Positions 1-7,403 of a stretch of DNA of 7,651 nucleotides are shown here, piece after piece. The translations under genes and the position numbers were made by a program. The number at the start of each line of letters is the position of its first letter. The first letter of the stretch is position 1. This DNA is from a bacterium (GTDB lineage Bacteria; Chloroflexota; Dormibacteria; UBA8260; Bog-877): assembly GCA_021802115.1 (NCBI GenBank), contig JAKABA010000186.1:1-7651 (forward strand). The letters run 5' to 3'. The notes under the pieces are model-generated. The model was not told where the DNA came from and did no database searches. It was given only the letters and a program-made list of their open reading frames with translations.

Positions 1-164
1 CGGAGCGCTGCGACCTGGTCTTCGTCGACACCTCCCGCAACGGCAGCCGGCGGTTCTGCTCCCTGCGCTGCCTCAACCGGGACAAGGTGGCACGCTTCCG
101 CAGCCGACATCCCGAGGGCGGTGCCGCGGACGACCAGCTGCCCACGTCCCCGCTGCCCCGCTGA
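1..164 (+). CDS. CGNR zinc-finger protein, C-terminal fragment
   Basis: Only the last 53 residues are present, read in frame from position 3 to the TGA at 162-164; the gene begins outside the window. The visible part has a Cys at residue 3, then FVDTSRNGSRRFCSLRC followed by LNRDKVARFRSR. This matches the C-terminal treble-clef-like finger of the CGNR family, whose usual form is about DxSRNxxRRWCSMxxCGNRxKxxxxRxR. Here the name-giving CGNR reads CLNR and the Trp before the third Cys is Phe; the zinc-binding Cys residues and basic positions are kept. Family members are thought to be DNA-binding regulators, with an N-terminal ABATE-type domain that would lie upstream here. The last 15 or so residues are a low-complexity tail. 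The gene converges on the formate dehydrogenase operon and nothing ties it to that operon's control. Confidence 0.8.
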   Translation, partial: ERCDLVFVDTSRNGSRRFCSLRCLNRDKVARFRSRHPEGGAADDQLPTSPLPR

Positions 165-551
165 TCGGCGCACCGCGGACCGCCGTCCTCTCCCTGTCAT
201 AGGTTGCGCCGGTGGAGTGGTCACCGTCGGGCATCTCCCCGGCGGATGGTGTCAGGGAGTCCCCTCCTATATCGCGAATCCCCGGGGTGCCGGTCTTCTA
301 CCGCGCGGTGCTGCCGCAGTTACTTCTGCCCGGCTCCGGCCTCGGCCGGGTGGTTGCGTTGGCCCAGCATCATGTCTCGCCCTGGCCTGGGCACCTCCGC
401 GCTGTCTCTGCGGACATCTCCCGGCTCCGTCCGCGGCTGGAGCGCCAGCGAATGCGCCGCGCCGCCCCCGCCGGCGTGCTCCTCGGTCCCAGAGCGCTCC
501 TAGCCTGCGAGCGATTCCGAGAGGGGCGGGAGCGAGGCGACTACGCCGCCC
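165..551. other. 387-base gap without a confident gene
   Basis: This region lies between the convergent ends of the CGNR gene and the NrfD-type gene. I see no tRNA (no T-loop-like GTTCGA, and no selC-like anticodon arm), no CRISPR array and no U-tract terminator. A GC-rich inverted repeat is present at 336-349 (CCGGC, loop CTCG, GCCGG), but no T-run follows it, so it is at best a weak factor-dependent stop. On the plus strand a frame opened by GTG at 212 (AGG eight bases upstream) has G/C-rich third positions from about 284 to 551 and encodes a plausible Arg/Leu-rich helical sequence. It then runs on antisense into the NrfD gene, so the ORF as a whole is not credible. The stretch may be a decayed gene or ordinary GC-rich spacer. 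Confidence 0.4.
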
Positions 552-1466
552 TCACCTCTCCTGGCTCTCGACCAGGTATGCGGGATCGTCAGCGGCCTGG
601 AACCCTGCCCGGTAGACAGCCTGACGCAGTAGGGCGGAGGACCCCACGGCCAGTGCCCCGCCGAGCCGCTGCAGGAGGGGGCTGCGTCCCCCGCCGAGCA
701 CTAGCAGCGCCCCCGCCATGGAGGCTCTCCGGTGGGCCCGGGCGAGGCGCCCACCCGTCCCGGTCCTGTAGGGCTCGGCCAAGGGTCCCAGCTGGGACTC
801 CATGGCCAGGAAGGCGGCCTGCTCCAGCGCAGTCCCGACCACCACCATGCGGCGGGACGCCGCCCCCCCCTCCCCAGGGCCGGCCAGACAGAGCACCCCG
901 CCTGCGGCCGAGAGCGAGCTTCCGGAGAAGACGAAGGGCAGGAAGTGGCGACCTCCGCGCCAGGTGGGGTTGGCTGTGTCACCCAGGAGCACCGCCGTGT
1001 AGTTGGCGAGGATCGGACCCAGGATGCCTGCCGCCCCCTCCATCGTTCCTGTCACAGCGACTGGGAAGCCGGCCAGGTCTGCCGCCTCGGCCATCCCGAG
1101 CGCTGTCCCGAAGCCGGCCAGGGTCCAGCTCCCAATGCTCATCGGGGAGGTCGGCCGCAGCACCCTAAGCATGTTGAGGAACCGGGCAGGGCGCCCCAGG
1201 TCCGAAATCAGCAGCGCCGGGCTCACCAGCGCCCCCGCCAGTGCCACCCGGCGAGCTGTCCGGCCCATCCGATGCTGTCCGCTCCAGCGGGCCAGGATCG
1301 AGACCGCGGCGAGGGCACCTGCGGTACCACCGGTGAAGAAGTAGAGGGGCACCTCCCACGTCCAAGCCGGCCGCCGCACGATCGGCAGCCCGTAGTAGGA
1401 GCGGGGCCGCTCCCGCGGCACCAGCGGCCTCTCCGCCGGCTCCTCGCGCCCCTCTACCGCCGCCAT
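552..1466 (-). CDS. nrfD: NrfD/PsrC-type membrane subunit of formate dehydrogenase
   Basis: This 304-residue polytopic protein is the likely quinone-reducing membrane anchor of the formate dehydrogenase encoded just upstream. The soluble N-terminus contains SYYGLPIVRRPAWTWEVPLY (24-43), typical of NrfD partners of actinobacterial-type formate dehydrogenases. Hydrophobic segments follow at about 40-60, 73-91, 112-128, 133-161, 175-196, 206-222, 247-259 and 267-283, consistent with the usual eight or so helices. SDLGRP (88-93) is a loop motif common in the family. The start chosen is ATG at 1466: AGGAG lies seven bases upstream, and the start falls inside the last codons of the Fe-S subunit gene (13-base overlap), which suggests translational coupling. 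A longer frame begins at 1526, but its extra residues are low-complexity and unsupported. No heme-ligand pattern of the FdnI cytochrome b type is seen. Confidence 0.88.
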   Translation of the reverse strand: MAAVEGREEPAERPLVPRERPRSYYGLPIVRRPAWTWEVPLYFFTGGTAGALAAVSILARWSGQHRMGRTARRVALAGALVSPALLISDLGRPARFLNMLRVLRPTSPMSIGSWTLAGFGTALGMAEAADLAGFPVAVTGTMEGAAGILGPILANYTAVLLGDTANPTWRGGRHFLPFVFSGSSLSAAGGVLCLAGPGEGGAASRRMVVVGTALEQAAFLAMESQLGPLAEPYRTGTGGRLARAHRRASMAGALLVLGGGRSPLLQRLGGALAVGSSALLRQAVYRAGFQAADDPAYLVESQER

Positions 1467-2275
1467 CTCAGCGCTCCTGCGAGGCCGCCCACCAGCAGCC
1501 AAGCCGCCACCGAGGCCGCTCCCCACATGGTGACCACGTCCCGGCGGCGGTACTCCGGACGAGGTGGGAGGCCATACACCTCGGGCCGGTCGAGGAGCAG
1601 GAAGAACGCGCCGAAGCCGCCCACGCCGTCCCCCTCGTCCGCCCCGTAGAGGCGCGCCTCCTCACCTCCCGGCTGGCCCCGCACCTGCTCCAGCCGGGCA
1701 CGGGCCGCCTCACGCAGCTCCTCCACCGGCCCGAACTGGATGGACGCCGTCGGGCAGGCCTTGGCACAGGCTGGCTGCTCCCCGACCTTGAGCCGGTCGT
1801 AGCAGAGGGTGCACTTGAAGGCCCGGCCGTCATCCTCCCGGCGCTCGATCACCCCGAAGGGGCAGGCGACAACACAGTAGCCGCATCCGTTGCAGACGTC
1901 GTCCTGGACTACGACCGTGCCGAACTCAGATCGGAAGATCGCCCCGGTCGGGCAGACCTCGAGACAGGCGGCCCGGGTGCAGTGCTTGCACACGTCGGAG
2001 CTCATGAGCCACCTCACCCCGGCCGCATCGTCCTGGCGCACCCGCTCCACGAAGGCCACGTGGCGCCAGCTGTCAGCCCCCAGCCGGAGGGTGTTGTCGT
2101 AGGAGTTGCCACTCCAGGCGGGCTTCAGGTCGGGTACCCCGTTCCACTCCTTGCAGGCCACCTCGCAGGCCTTGCAACCGATGCATACCGAGCTGTCGGT
2201 GAAGAACCCCATCCGGGTTCCCCCGGCCTGCCACAGGGGCAGGGCCACCGCCGGCTGCCGCGGCGCCGAACTCAC
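1454..2275 (-). CDS. fdhB: Formate dehydrogenase Fe-S (beta) subunit, four [4Fe-4S] clusters
   Basis: This 273-residue ferredoxin-type subunit carries electrons from the catalytic subunit to the membrane subunit. Sixteen Cys fall in four clusters: C31/C34/C37/C41 (CIGCKACEVAC), C96/C99/C104/C108, C128/C131/C134/C138 (CNGCGYCVVACP) and C155/C158/C170/C174. This is the pattern of FdnH/FdoH-like subunits. A single C-terminal hydrophobic segment (about 247-267, then RWRR) resembles the membrane anchor of that family. The start is GTG at 2275: its GTGA overlaps the TGA stop of the catalytic gene by four bases, and the N-terminal Pro-rich tail before MGFFTDSSVCIGCK is normal for the family. An ATG 21 codons in (2212), with GGGGGA six bases upstream, is a possible alternative. 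The open frame reaches up to 2533, but that part lies out of frame over the catalytic gene and is rejected. Confidence 0.92.
   Translation of the reverse strand: MSSAPRQPAVALPLWQAGGTRMGFFTDSSVCIGCKACEVACKEWNGVPDLKPAWSGNSYDNTLRLGADSWRHVAFVERVRQDDAAGVRWLMSSDVCKHCTRAACLEVCPTGAIFRSEFGTVVVQDDVCNGCGYCVVACPFGVIERREDDGRAFKCTLCYDRLKVGEQPACAKACPTASIQFGPVEELREAARARLEQVRGQPGGEEARLYGADEGDGVGGFGAFFLLLDRPEVYGLPPRPEYRRRDVVTMWGAASVAAWLLVGGLAGALRWRR
1474..1478 (-). promoter_or_regulatory. Shine-Dalgarno of the NrfD-type gene
   Basis: AGGAG lies seven bases before the ATG at 1466, inside the 3' end of the Fe-S subunit gene. It decides the start of the membrane subunit against the longer open frame that begins at 1526. 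Confidence 0.75.
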
Positions 2276-5200
2276 GAACTCGCCTGGTCCGCCCGCCGTC
2301 CGGGCCGGATGTCGCAGGTAGCGGCCTTGACCTCCTGGATGTGGACGTTGGGGTCCAGGACCAGAGGGAAGAGATCGTTGGCGGAGTCGCCCCGCACCAG
2401 CCCGCGGCTGCCCCAGTGGTAGGGGAGCCCCACCTGGTGCAGCTGGCGGCCCTCGACCCGAAGCGGTGTCACCCGGGCGGTGACCAGGACCCTGGCCTCG
2501 ATCGACGCCCTCGCCGTGACGATCGTCGCCCAACCGCCGTGCCGGAGCTGCCGGAGTTCGGCGAGCTCAGGGCTCACCTCGCAGAACATCTCCGGTTGGA
2601 GCTGGCTCAGCCGGGCGAGGAAGCGGCTCATCCCTCCGGCGGTGTGGTGCTCGGTGAGCCGGTAGGTAGTCATCACGAAGGGGAAGTGGTCCGCGCCATC
2701 CTCTCCCGCGGTGGGGTGGTAGGGGTTGTCGGGGCGCAGGAAACGCTGCCGAGCGGGGTTTGCCTCCTGCTCGTACAGCGGATTGCGCGTCAGCGACTCC
2801 TGGGGCTCGTAATGGGTGGGCATGGGACCGTCGAGCAGCCCGCTGGGGGCGAAGAGCCAGCCGCGGCCGTCCGCCTGCATGACGAACGGACGGTCCCCTG
2901 GGAGCGAGTTCTCGGCCGAGGCGCCGGGGGGCGGCTTGTAGCTGGGAGCGCGGTCCACCGGGAAGTCGGGGACGTCCGGCCCTGTCCAGCGTCCCTGCTC
3001 CGCGTCCCAGGCCAGGTAGCGCTTCCGCTCCGACCAGGGCCGTCCGGAGGGGTCGGCGGACGCCCGGTTGTAGAGCACCCGGCGGTTCATCGGCCAGGCC
3101 CATCCCCATTCCGGGGCCACCCAGCTCTGCTCCCAGTGAGGACGGCGGCGGGCGGTCTGGTTCTGCCCCCCGGCGTACGCCCCGCAGTAGATCCAGGTCC
3201 CCGAGCTGGTGCTGCCGTCGTCGCGCAGCGCCCCCAATCCGGGGAGCGGGCTTCCATCGGCCGCCACGCCGCTGATCTCCCTCAGGACCGCCTCGGCCCG
3301 TGGTTCCCGCTGCTCGCCCTCCAAGGGGTAATCCCAGGTGAGGTCCAGGACCGGCCGGTCGCGATCCATCTGCCGCCCCGCCAGCTTCTCGCGGATCCGC
3401 TGGCCCAGCCAGTAGGCGAACCAGAGCTCAGAACGGCGGTCCCCGGCCGGGTCAATGGCCCGCTCATGCCATTGGAGCAGCCTCTGCGTGTTGGTGAAGC
3501 TACCGTCCTTCTCCGTGTGGGCCGCCGCCGGCAGGAAGAACACCTCGGTGCCGATCTCCTCACTCCGGACCTCGCCGGCCGCAACCTCCGGCGAGTCGTA
3601 CCAGAATCCGGCGGTCTCGATCTCGTACAGGTCGCGGACCACCAGCCAGTCCAGGTTGCGCAGCCCCCGGCGGTGCAGGGTGCCGTGGGCTGACCCCACG
3701 GCCGGGTTCTCACCCAGTACGAAGAACCCCTTCACGGTCCCGTCCACCATGCCGAGGGTGCTCTGGTAGGTGGAGTGGTCGCCGGTGAGACGGGGGAGGT
3801 AGTGAAAGGCGAACTGGTTGTCGGCGGTGGCGGCATCGCCCCAGTAGGCCTTGAGCAGGGAGACCAGATACGCCTTCAGGTTGCCCCAGTAGCCACCGGC
3901 GGCACCTCCGTGAGGCCGGCAGAAGCCGTCCAGGTCGGTGGCGTCCTGGACCATCGGCATCGGCAGGTAGCCGGGGAGGACGTCGAAGAGGGTGGCGATG
4001 TCTGTGGCGCCCTGGATGTTGGCGTGGCCACGGAGGGCCAGGATGCCACCTCCCGGCCTGCCCATGTTCCCCAATAGCAATTGCAGGATCGCGGCGGTGC
4101 GGATGTACTGCACCCCCACCGTGTGCTGGGTCCAGCCCACCGCGTACACGAAGCAGGTCGTCCGCTCCGGGCCGGAGCTGTCACAGATCAGCTCGGCCAG
4201 TCGCCGAAACTGGTCGGCCGGGACCCCGCAGGCACGCTCCACCATCTCCTCGGTGTACCGGGAGAAGTGGCGGCGCAGGAGCTGGAAGACGCAGTGGGGG
4301 TCCTCCAGGCTGGGGTCCTCGAAGGGGACCTCGCCAGCCACGACGACACCGTCGCCCTGCGGCGGCGGCGCGGTGCGCTGTCCCGCGGCCGCCCAGACCG
4401 ATCCCCCCCGGTACTGCCAGGTGCGGTTCTCGTACCTTCCCTGGTCCTGGTTCCAGCCGGAGAAGAATCCGTCCAGGTCCTCGGTGTCCAGGAAGCGCTC
4501 GTCAATGATGGTGGCTGCGTTGGTGTAGTTGACCACGTAGTCGCGGAAGTATCGCTGGTTCTCCAGGGCGTAGTGGATCAGCCCGCCCAGGAAGGCGATG
4601 TCGCTGCCCGCCCGCAGAGGGATGTGCAGGTCGGCCAGGGCGCTGGTCCGGGTGAACCGAGGGTCGACGTGGACCAGCTTGCCGCCGCGCTTCTGGGCTT
4701 CCACCACCCACTGGAAGGCCACCGGGTGGCACTCCGCCATGTTGGACCCCATAACCACCACGCAGTCCGAGTTCACGAGGTCGCCGGGGAAGGTGGTGGC
4801 GCCGCCCCTACCGAATGAAGCCCCCAGACCGGGGACGGTGGCGGAGTGTCATATTCGGGCCTGGTTCTCGACCTGGACCACGCCCAGGCCCACCATCAGC
4901 TTGCGCCAGAGGTAGTTCTCCTCGTTGTCGATGGTGGCACCCCCCAGGCTGGCGATCCCCATCGTGCGTCGGAGCGGGCGGCCCTGCTCGTCCGCCTCTT
5001 CGAAGGTGGCGTCACGGGTGGCGATCACCCGGTCGGCGATCATGTCCATCGCCGAGTCCAGGGAGATCTCCTCCCATGAGGTGCCATAGGGCCGGCGGTA
5101 TTTCACCTTCAGCTCCCGCAGGGGGCTGTTGACCAGCTCCCGGCTGGCCGCGCCTTTGGGGCAGAGTCGGCCCCGCGAGAGCGGGCTGGCCGGGTCGCCC

Positions 5201-5412
5201 TCAATCTGGGTGACCTCCCCCTGGTGGACGTACACCAGCTGCCCGCACCCCACAGCGCAGTAGGGGCAGATCGAGGTGGCCACGCGGTCGGCGGTGGTGG
5301 TGCGCGCCGTGCGCATCTCGGTCAGGGTCGAGGTGGATGTCCTCCCCAGGCCCAACAGGTCCCCGCCGGTGACCTGCCGCCAGACCGGCCAGCGCCGAGC
5401 CTCAAAGGGCAT
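2272..5412 (-). CDS. fdhA: Selenocysteine-containing formate dehydrogenase catalytic (alpha) subunit
   Basis: This is one 1046-residue gene read through an in-frame TGA (4851-4849) as selenocysteine 188. It oxidises formate to CO2 at a bis-pterin Mo or W centre. The N-terminal [4Fe-4S] site is C49/C52/C56 (CPYCAVGC) and C84 (GRLCPKG). The active site reads ENQARI-Sec-HSATVPGLGASFGRG, with the catalytic His as residue 189 and an Arg at about 461 in ALRGHANIQG, equivalent to the conserved substrate-site Arg. The final ~150 residues are the molybdopterin-dinucleotide-binding domain (FPFVMTTYRLTEHHTAGGM). Length and the central insertion fit the FdnG/FdoG branch (about 1015 residues in E. coli). 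The ATG at 5412 keeps the stretch WPVWRQVTGGDLLGLG, which I recall as shared by actinobacterial relatives; an ATG at residue 33 is the alternative. R6-R7 is not followed by a hydrophobic Tat core. It is the first gene of the operon and overlaps fdhB by GTGA. Confidence 0.93.
4802..4851 (-). promoter_or_regulatory. Selenocysteine UGA codon with bacterial SECIS hairpin
   Basis: TGA at 4851-4849 is followed by a hairpin in the coding RNA. The upper stem (4836-4820) is GUCCCC, loop GGUCU, GGGGGC: a 17-nt element with six pairs including one U-G. Exactly 18 bases separate UGA from GGU CUG, the same as in E. coli fdhF as I remember it. Counting the U of UGA as 1, U17, G23 and U24, described as key for SelB binding, are all in place. 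Outer pairing is also possible: ACC with GGU, and CCGCC (4844-4840) with GGCGG (4806-4802), around an internal loop. The element should recruit SelB with Sec-tRNA to decode UGA. Base pairing is seen in the sequence; SelB recognition is inferred from the comparison. Confidence 0.9.
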
Positions 5413-5495
5413 CTGAGATCGGTTGTCCGAGCCCGCCTTGCACCCCGCCAGGATAGCTCAGGCGCCCGCCCGGCAGCAGATAGACTGACCTGCCA
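5413..5495. promoter_or_regulatory. Divergent promoter region between fdhA and mvaB
   Basis: These 83 bases separate the starts of two divergent genes, so both promoters, or the mvaB promoter plus the operon promoter, should lie here or just inside the coding sequence. For mvaB, TAGACT at 5481-5486 (TANNNT form) ends nine bases before the ATG at 5496, and no Shine-Dalgarno is visible, which would suit a leaderless or very short-leader transcript. For the fdh operon, TATCCT (minus strand, 5455-5450) is a candidate -10. I find no good -35 box for either and no clear regulator operator. The region is inferred from gene layout; the boxes are weak. Confidence 0.35.
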
Positions 5496-6440
5496 ATGGG
5501 CACATCGCCAGGCGGGATGCACCGCCTCCACTTCACCGAGGTGGGCCCGCGTGACGGGCTGCAGAACCTCGACCGGGATCTGCCCACGGAGACGAAGGTG
5601 GCGCTCGTCGAGCGGCTGCTCGACGCCGACGTCGACCTGGTCGAAGCCACCTCCATGGTCTCCCCCCGCTGGGTGCCCAAGATGGCGGACGCAGAGCGGC
5701 TGCTGAGCGCCCTGGTGGCCGCGCGGGGCCACGGTGTCCTGCGCCGCCTGCGAGTTCTGGTCCCCAACTTGCGGGGGTTGGAAAGGGCCCTGGCCGCCGG
5801 GGCGGTCCGTGTCGTCGCCAACATCGGCGCCACCGAGGGCTTCAACCGGGCCAACCTCCGTCAGGGGGTGGGAGAGACCCTGGCCGAACTGGAGAGGATG
5901 GCCGAGCTCGCTCGAGCTGAGGGATGCACCTTCGATGTCGGCATCAGCTGCTCGTTCGGCTGTCCTTTCGAGGGCCGAGTCGCCCCTGACCGGGTCGCCG
6001 AGCTGGCGGACCGGCTAGCCGATCTGGGGGTCTCCGAGATCGGCATCGCCGACACCATCGGGGTTGCCGATCCCCGCCAAGTCAGCTCTCTAATCGAGCA
6101 TCTGGCGCGCTCCGGGGTGGGCGCCGAGCAGCTCTCGCTCCATCTCCACGACACCCGGGGGATGGGGCTAGCCAACGCGCTGGCGGCCTACGAGTCGGGG
6201 ATCCTGCGTTTCGAGGGCTCGGTGGGGGGAATCGGCGGCTGCCCCTTCGCCCCCCGCTCCACGGGCAATGTCTGCAGCGAGGACCTGCTCCACATGCTTG
6301 CTCGGGTGGGGGCGGAGACCGCGGTGGACGTGGAAGGGCTGTGCCAGGCGGCAACCTATCTCGAGGAGGTGCTGGAGGACCCCCTGCCCGGCCGGCTCTA
6401 CCGCGCGGGGACCTGGGAGGGGGCTCGCTCCCCCGTCTGA
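5496..6440 (+). CDS. mvaB: Hydroxymethylglutaryl-CoA lyase
   Basis: This 314-residue DRE-TIM metallolyase cleaves HMG-CoA to acetyl-CoA and acetoacetate, the last step of leucine breakdown. Family landmarks are all present: EVGPRDGLQN (15-24, with the catalytic Arg19 and metal-ligand Asp20), VEATSMVSPRWVPKMAD (49-65), SCSFGCPFEG (151-160), the HLHDTRG metal site (His216, His218), and SVGGIGGCPFAPRSTGNV (242-259) with the catalytic loop Cys249. This last motif separates HMG-CoA lyases from isopropylmalate and homocitrate synthases. The length is typical of bacterial enzymes (about 300). ATG at 5496 is used; ATG at 5517 (residue 8) starts right at the conserved barrel strand and is equally possible. 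It is divergent from the formate dehydrogenase operon. No acyl-CoA dehydrogenase or carboxylase gene of the leucine pathway is adjacent. Its stop lies 43 bases inside the convergent BrkB gene. Confidence 0.92.
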   Translation: MGTSPGGMHRLHFTEVGPRDGLQNLDRDLPTETKVALVERLLDADVDLVEATSMVSPRWVPKMADAERLLSALVAARGHGVLRRLRVLVPNLRGLERALAAGAVRVVANIGATEGFNRANLRQGVGETLAELERMAELARAEGCTFDVGISCSFGCPFEGRVAPDRVAELADRLADLGVSEIGIADTIGVADPRQVSSLIEHLARSGVGAEQLSLHLHDTRGMGLANALAAYESGILRFEGSVGGIGGCPFAPRSTGNVCSEDLLHMLARVGAETAVDVEGLCQAATYLEEVLEDPLPGRLYRAGTWEGARSPV

Positions 6441-7366
6441 TCGGCCTCGGGTGCCCCGGCTTCGGTCGGCTCTGAGGTTTTTGGGGGCAAGGTCTCCAGC
6501 TCCAGGACCACGCAGAAACCCACCACCATCACCTGGGCCACCAGGAAGACGAAGGCCAGGATGAGGAAGAACAGCGCGAAGGTGGCGCCGTAGGCGGCAA
6601 AGCCGTGGGCCAGATGCAGGTACAGGGGGAAGGCCAGGGAGAGCAGCTCGAACAGCACCGCGCCCACCAGCGCCCCCCGTAGCGTGGCTCGCATCTCCGG
6701 GGCCCTCGCCGGGGCCAGCCGGTACACGAGTGAGAAGAGGACCCAGCCGACGATGACCGCCGCCAGCGCCTGCAGGCCGGCCGCGGCCCCGGCGCTTCGG
6801 AGTGTCGCGGGAAGACCGGCACCGACGGGAAGCGCCGCAAGCAGTGTGGAGCTGAGGACCACCGGAACCGCCAGAAGGGCCAGGGCGGCCGTGAGGGCGA
6901 TCCCCATCAGCTTCTGGGGCAAAAACCCCCGAGTGTGGCCACCCGACAGCCCGGAAAACGCGGTGTCCATGGCCGAGAAGAGGGAGGTGCCTGACCACAC
7001 CAGGCCAACCCCGCCCACCACCGCGGTCCAACCCGCATTTCGGTGAAACGACTGCAGGGCGGAGAGCACCGCTTGGTTGCGGCCGCCCGGGAGCAGCTGG
7101 GCCACCGCCGTCGCCACCCGCTCCCCCGCTCCGGGGTCCCGGTACAGCTCGCCGGCGGCGGTGACCGCCAGGAGGACCAGCGGAAAGGTAGCGAACAGCA
7201 GGTTCCAGGCGATCAGGGTCGCCTGGTTGGGGCCGTTTCGGCCGAGGTACCGGGAGATGACCCTCACGGGCAAGGTGTGGCGCAGCCTGTTCCAGATCAC
7301 TCGCACCCAGCCAGGGTAGGACCTCCTACCGGTGCAGCCCGGTCGCGAGATCACGGACGCGGTCAC
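6398..7366 (-). CDS. YihY/virulence factor BrkB family membrane protein
   Basis: This 322-residue inner-membrane protein has about six hydrophobic segments (near 50-72, 112-135, 154-180, 194-217, 230-252 and 259-288). It carries family features: AWNLLFATFPLVLL in the first segment, the loop with PQKLMGIALT, SLVYRLAPARAP before the fifth helix, and the FELLSLAFPLYL and YGATFALFFLILAF segments. The family is often annotated as ribonuclease BN by old mis-assignment; its true function is not established and transport or envelope roles are only suggested. The C-terminal 30 residues are acidic/Pro-rich and presumably cytoplasmic. The GTG at 7366 has no clear Shine-Dalgarno. GTG at 7306 lies 15 bases after AGGAGG and would give a 302-residue protein that keeps all helices. 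Its 3' end overlaps mvaB tail to tail by 43 bases. Confidence 0.85.
   Translation of the reverse strand: MTASVISRPGCTGRRSYPGWVRVIWNRLRHTLPVRVISRYLGRNGPNQATLIAWNLLFATFPLVLLAVTAAGELYRDPGAGERVATAVAQLLPGGRNQAVLSALQSFHRNAGWTAVVGGVGLVWSGTSLFSAMDTAFSGLSGGHTRGFLPQKLMGIALTAALALLAVPVVLSSTLLAALPVGAGLPATLRSAGAAAGLQALAAVIVGWVLFSLVYRLAPARAPEMRATLRGALVGAVLFELLSLAFPLYLHLAHGFAAYGATFALFFLILAFVFLVAQVMVVGFCVVLELETLPPKTSEPTEAGAPEADQTGERAPSQVPAR
7315..7330. repeat. Perfect 7-bp inverted repeat holding an AGGAGG
   Basis: GGTAGGA and TCCTACC are separated by two bases. In the BrkB mRNA the sequence can fold into a 6-bp stem with an AGGU tetraloop, and the AGGAGG Shine-Dalgarno-like sequence (7327-7322) is partly in the stem. 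If translation starts at GTG 7306 this hairpin would cover the ribosome site. If it starts at 7366 the repeat is just coding sequence. It could also be a small operator. Confidence 0.35.
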
Positions 7367-7403
7367 CTGCTACGCTCGGCGGGCCCAGCCGCCCGGGAGG
7401 ACG

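Noticed and set aside
336..349. Rho-independent terminator between the convergent genes
   Set aside because: The hairpin is only five pairs and is not followed by a T-run on either strand.
165..551. selC (Sec-tRNA) beside the selenoprotein gene
   Set aside because: I looked for a TTCAAAT-type anticodon arm and a GTTCGA T-loop on both strands and saw none.
212..1168. A 318-residue plus-strand gene
   Set aside because: About two-thirds of it is antisense to the well-supported NrfD gene, and that part is a low-complexity Pro/Arg sequence. Only the first third is kept as a weak candidate remnant.
2341..4818. Long plus-strand open frames antisense to fdhA (2341-3693, 4081-4818 and others)
   Set aside because: These are shadow frames expected opposite a GC-rich gene; the translations are Arg/Gly/Pro-rich with no family features.
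4777..4851. Two separate genes: a 187-residue molybdopterin oxidoreductase fragment and an 834-residue one starting at GTG 4776
   Set aside because: The frames are in phase across TGA, the 24 codons between them encode conserved active-site sequence, and a SECIS hairpin follows. Selenocysteine explains everything without a mutation.
5379..5412. Tat signal peptide on the catalytic subunit based on R6-R7
   Set aside because: No hydrophobic stretch or cleavage motif follows; the segment matches a conserved cytoplasmic-style N-terminal stretch recalled from relatives.
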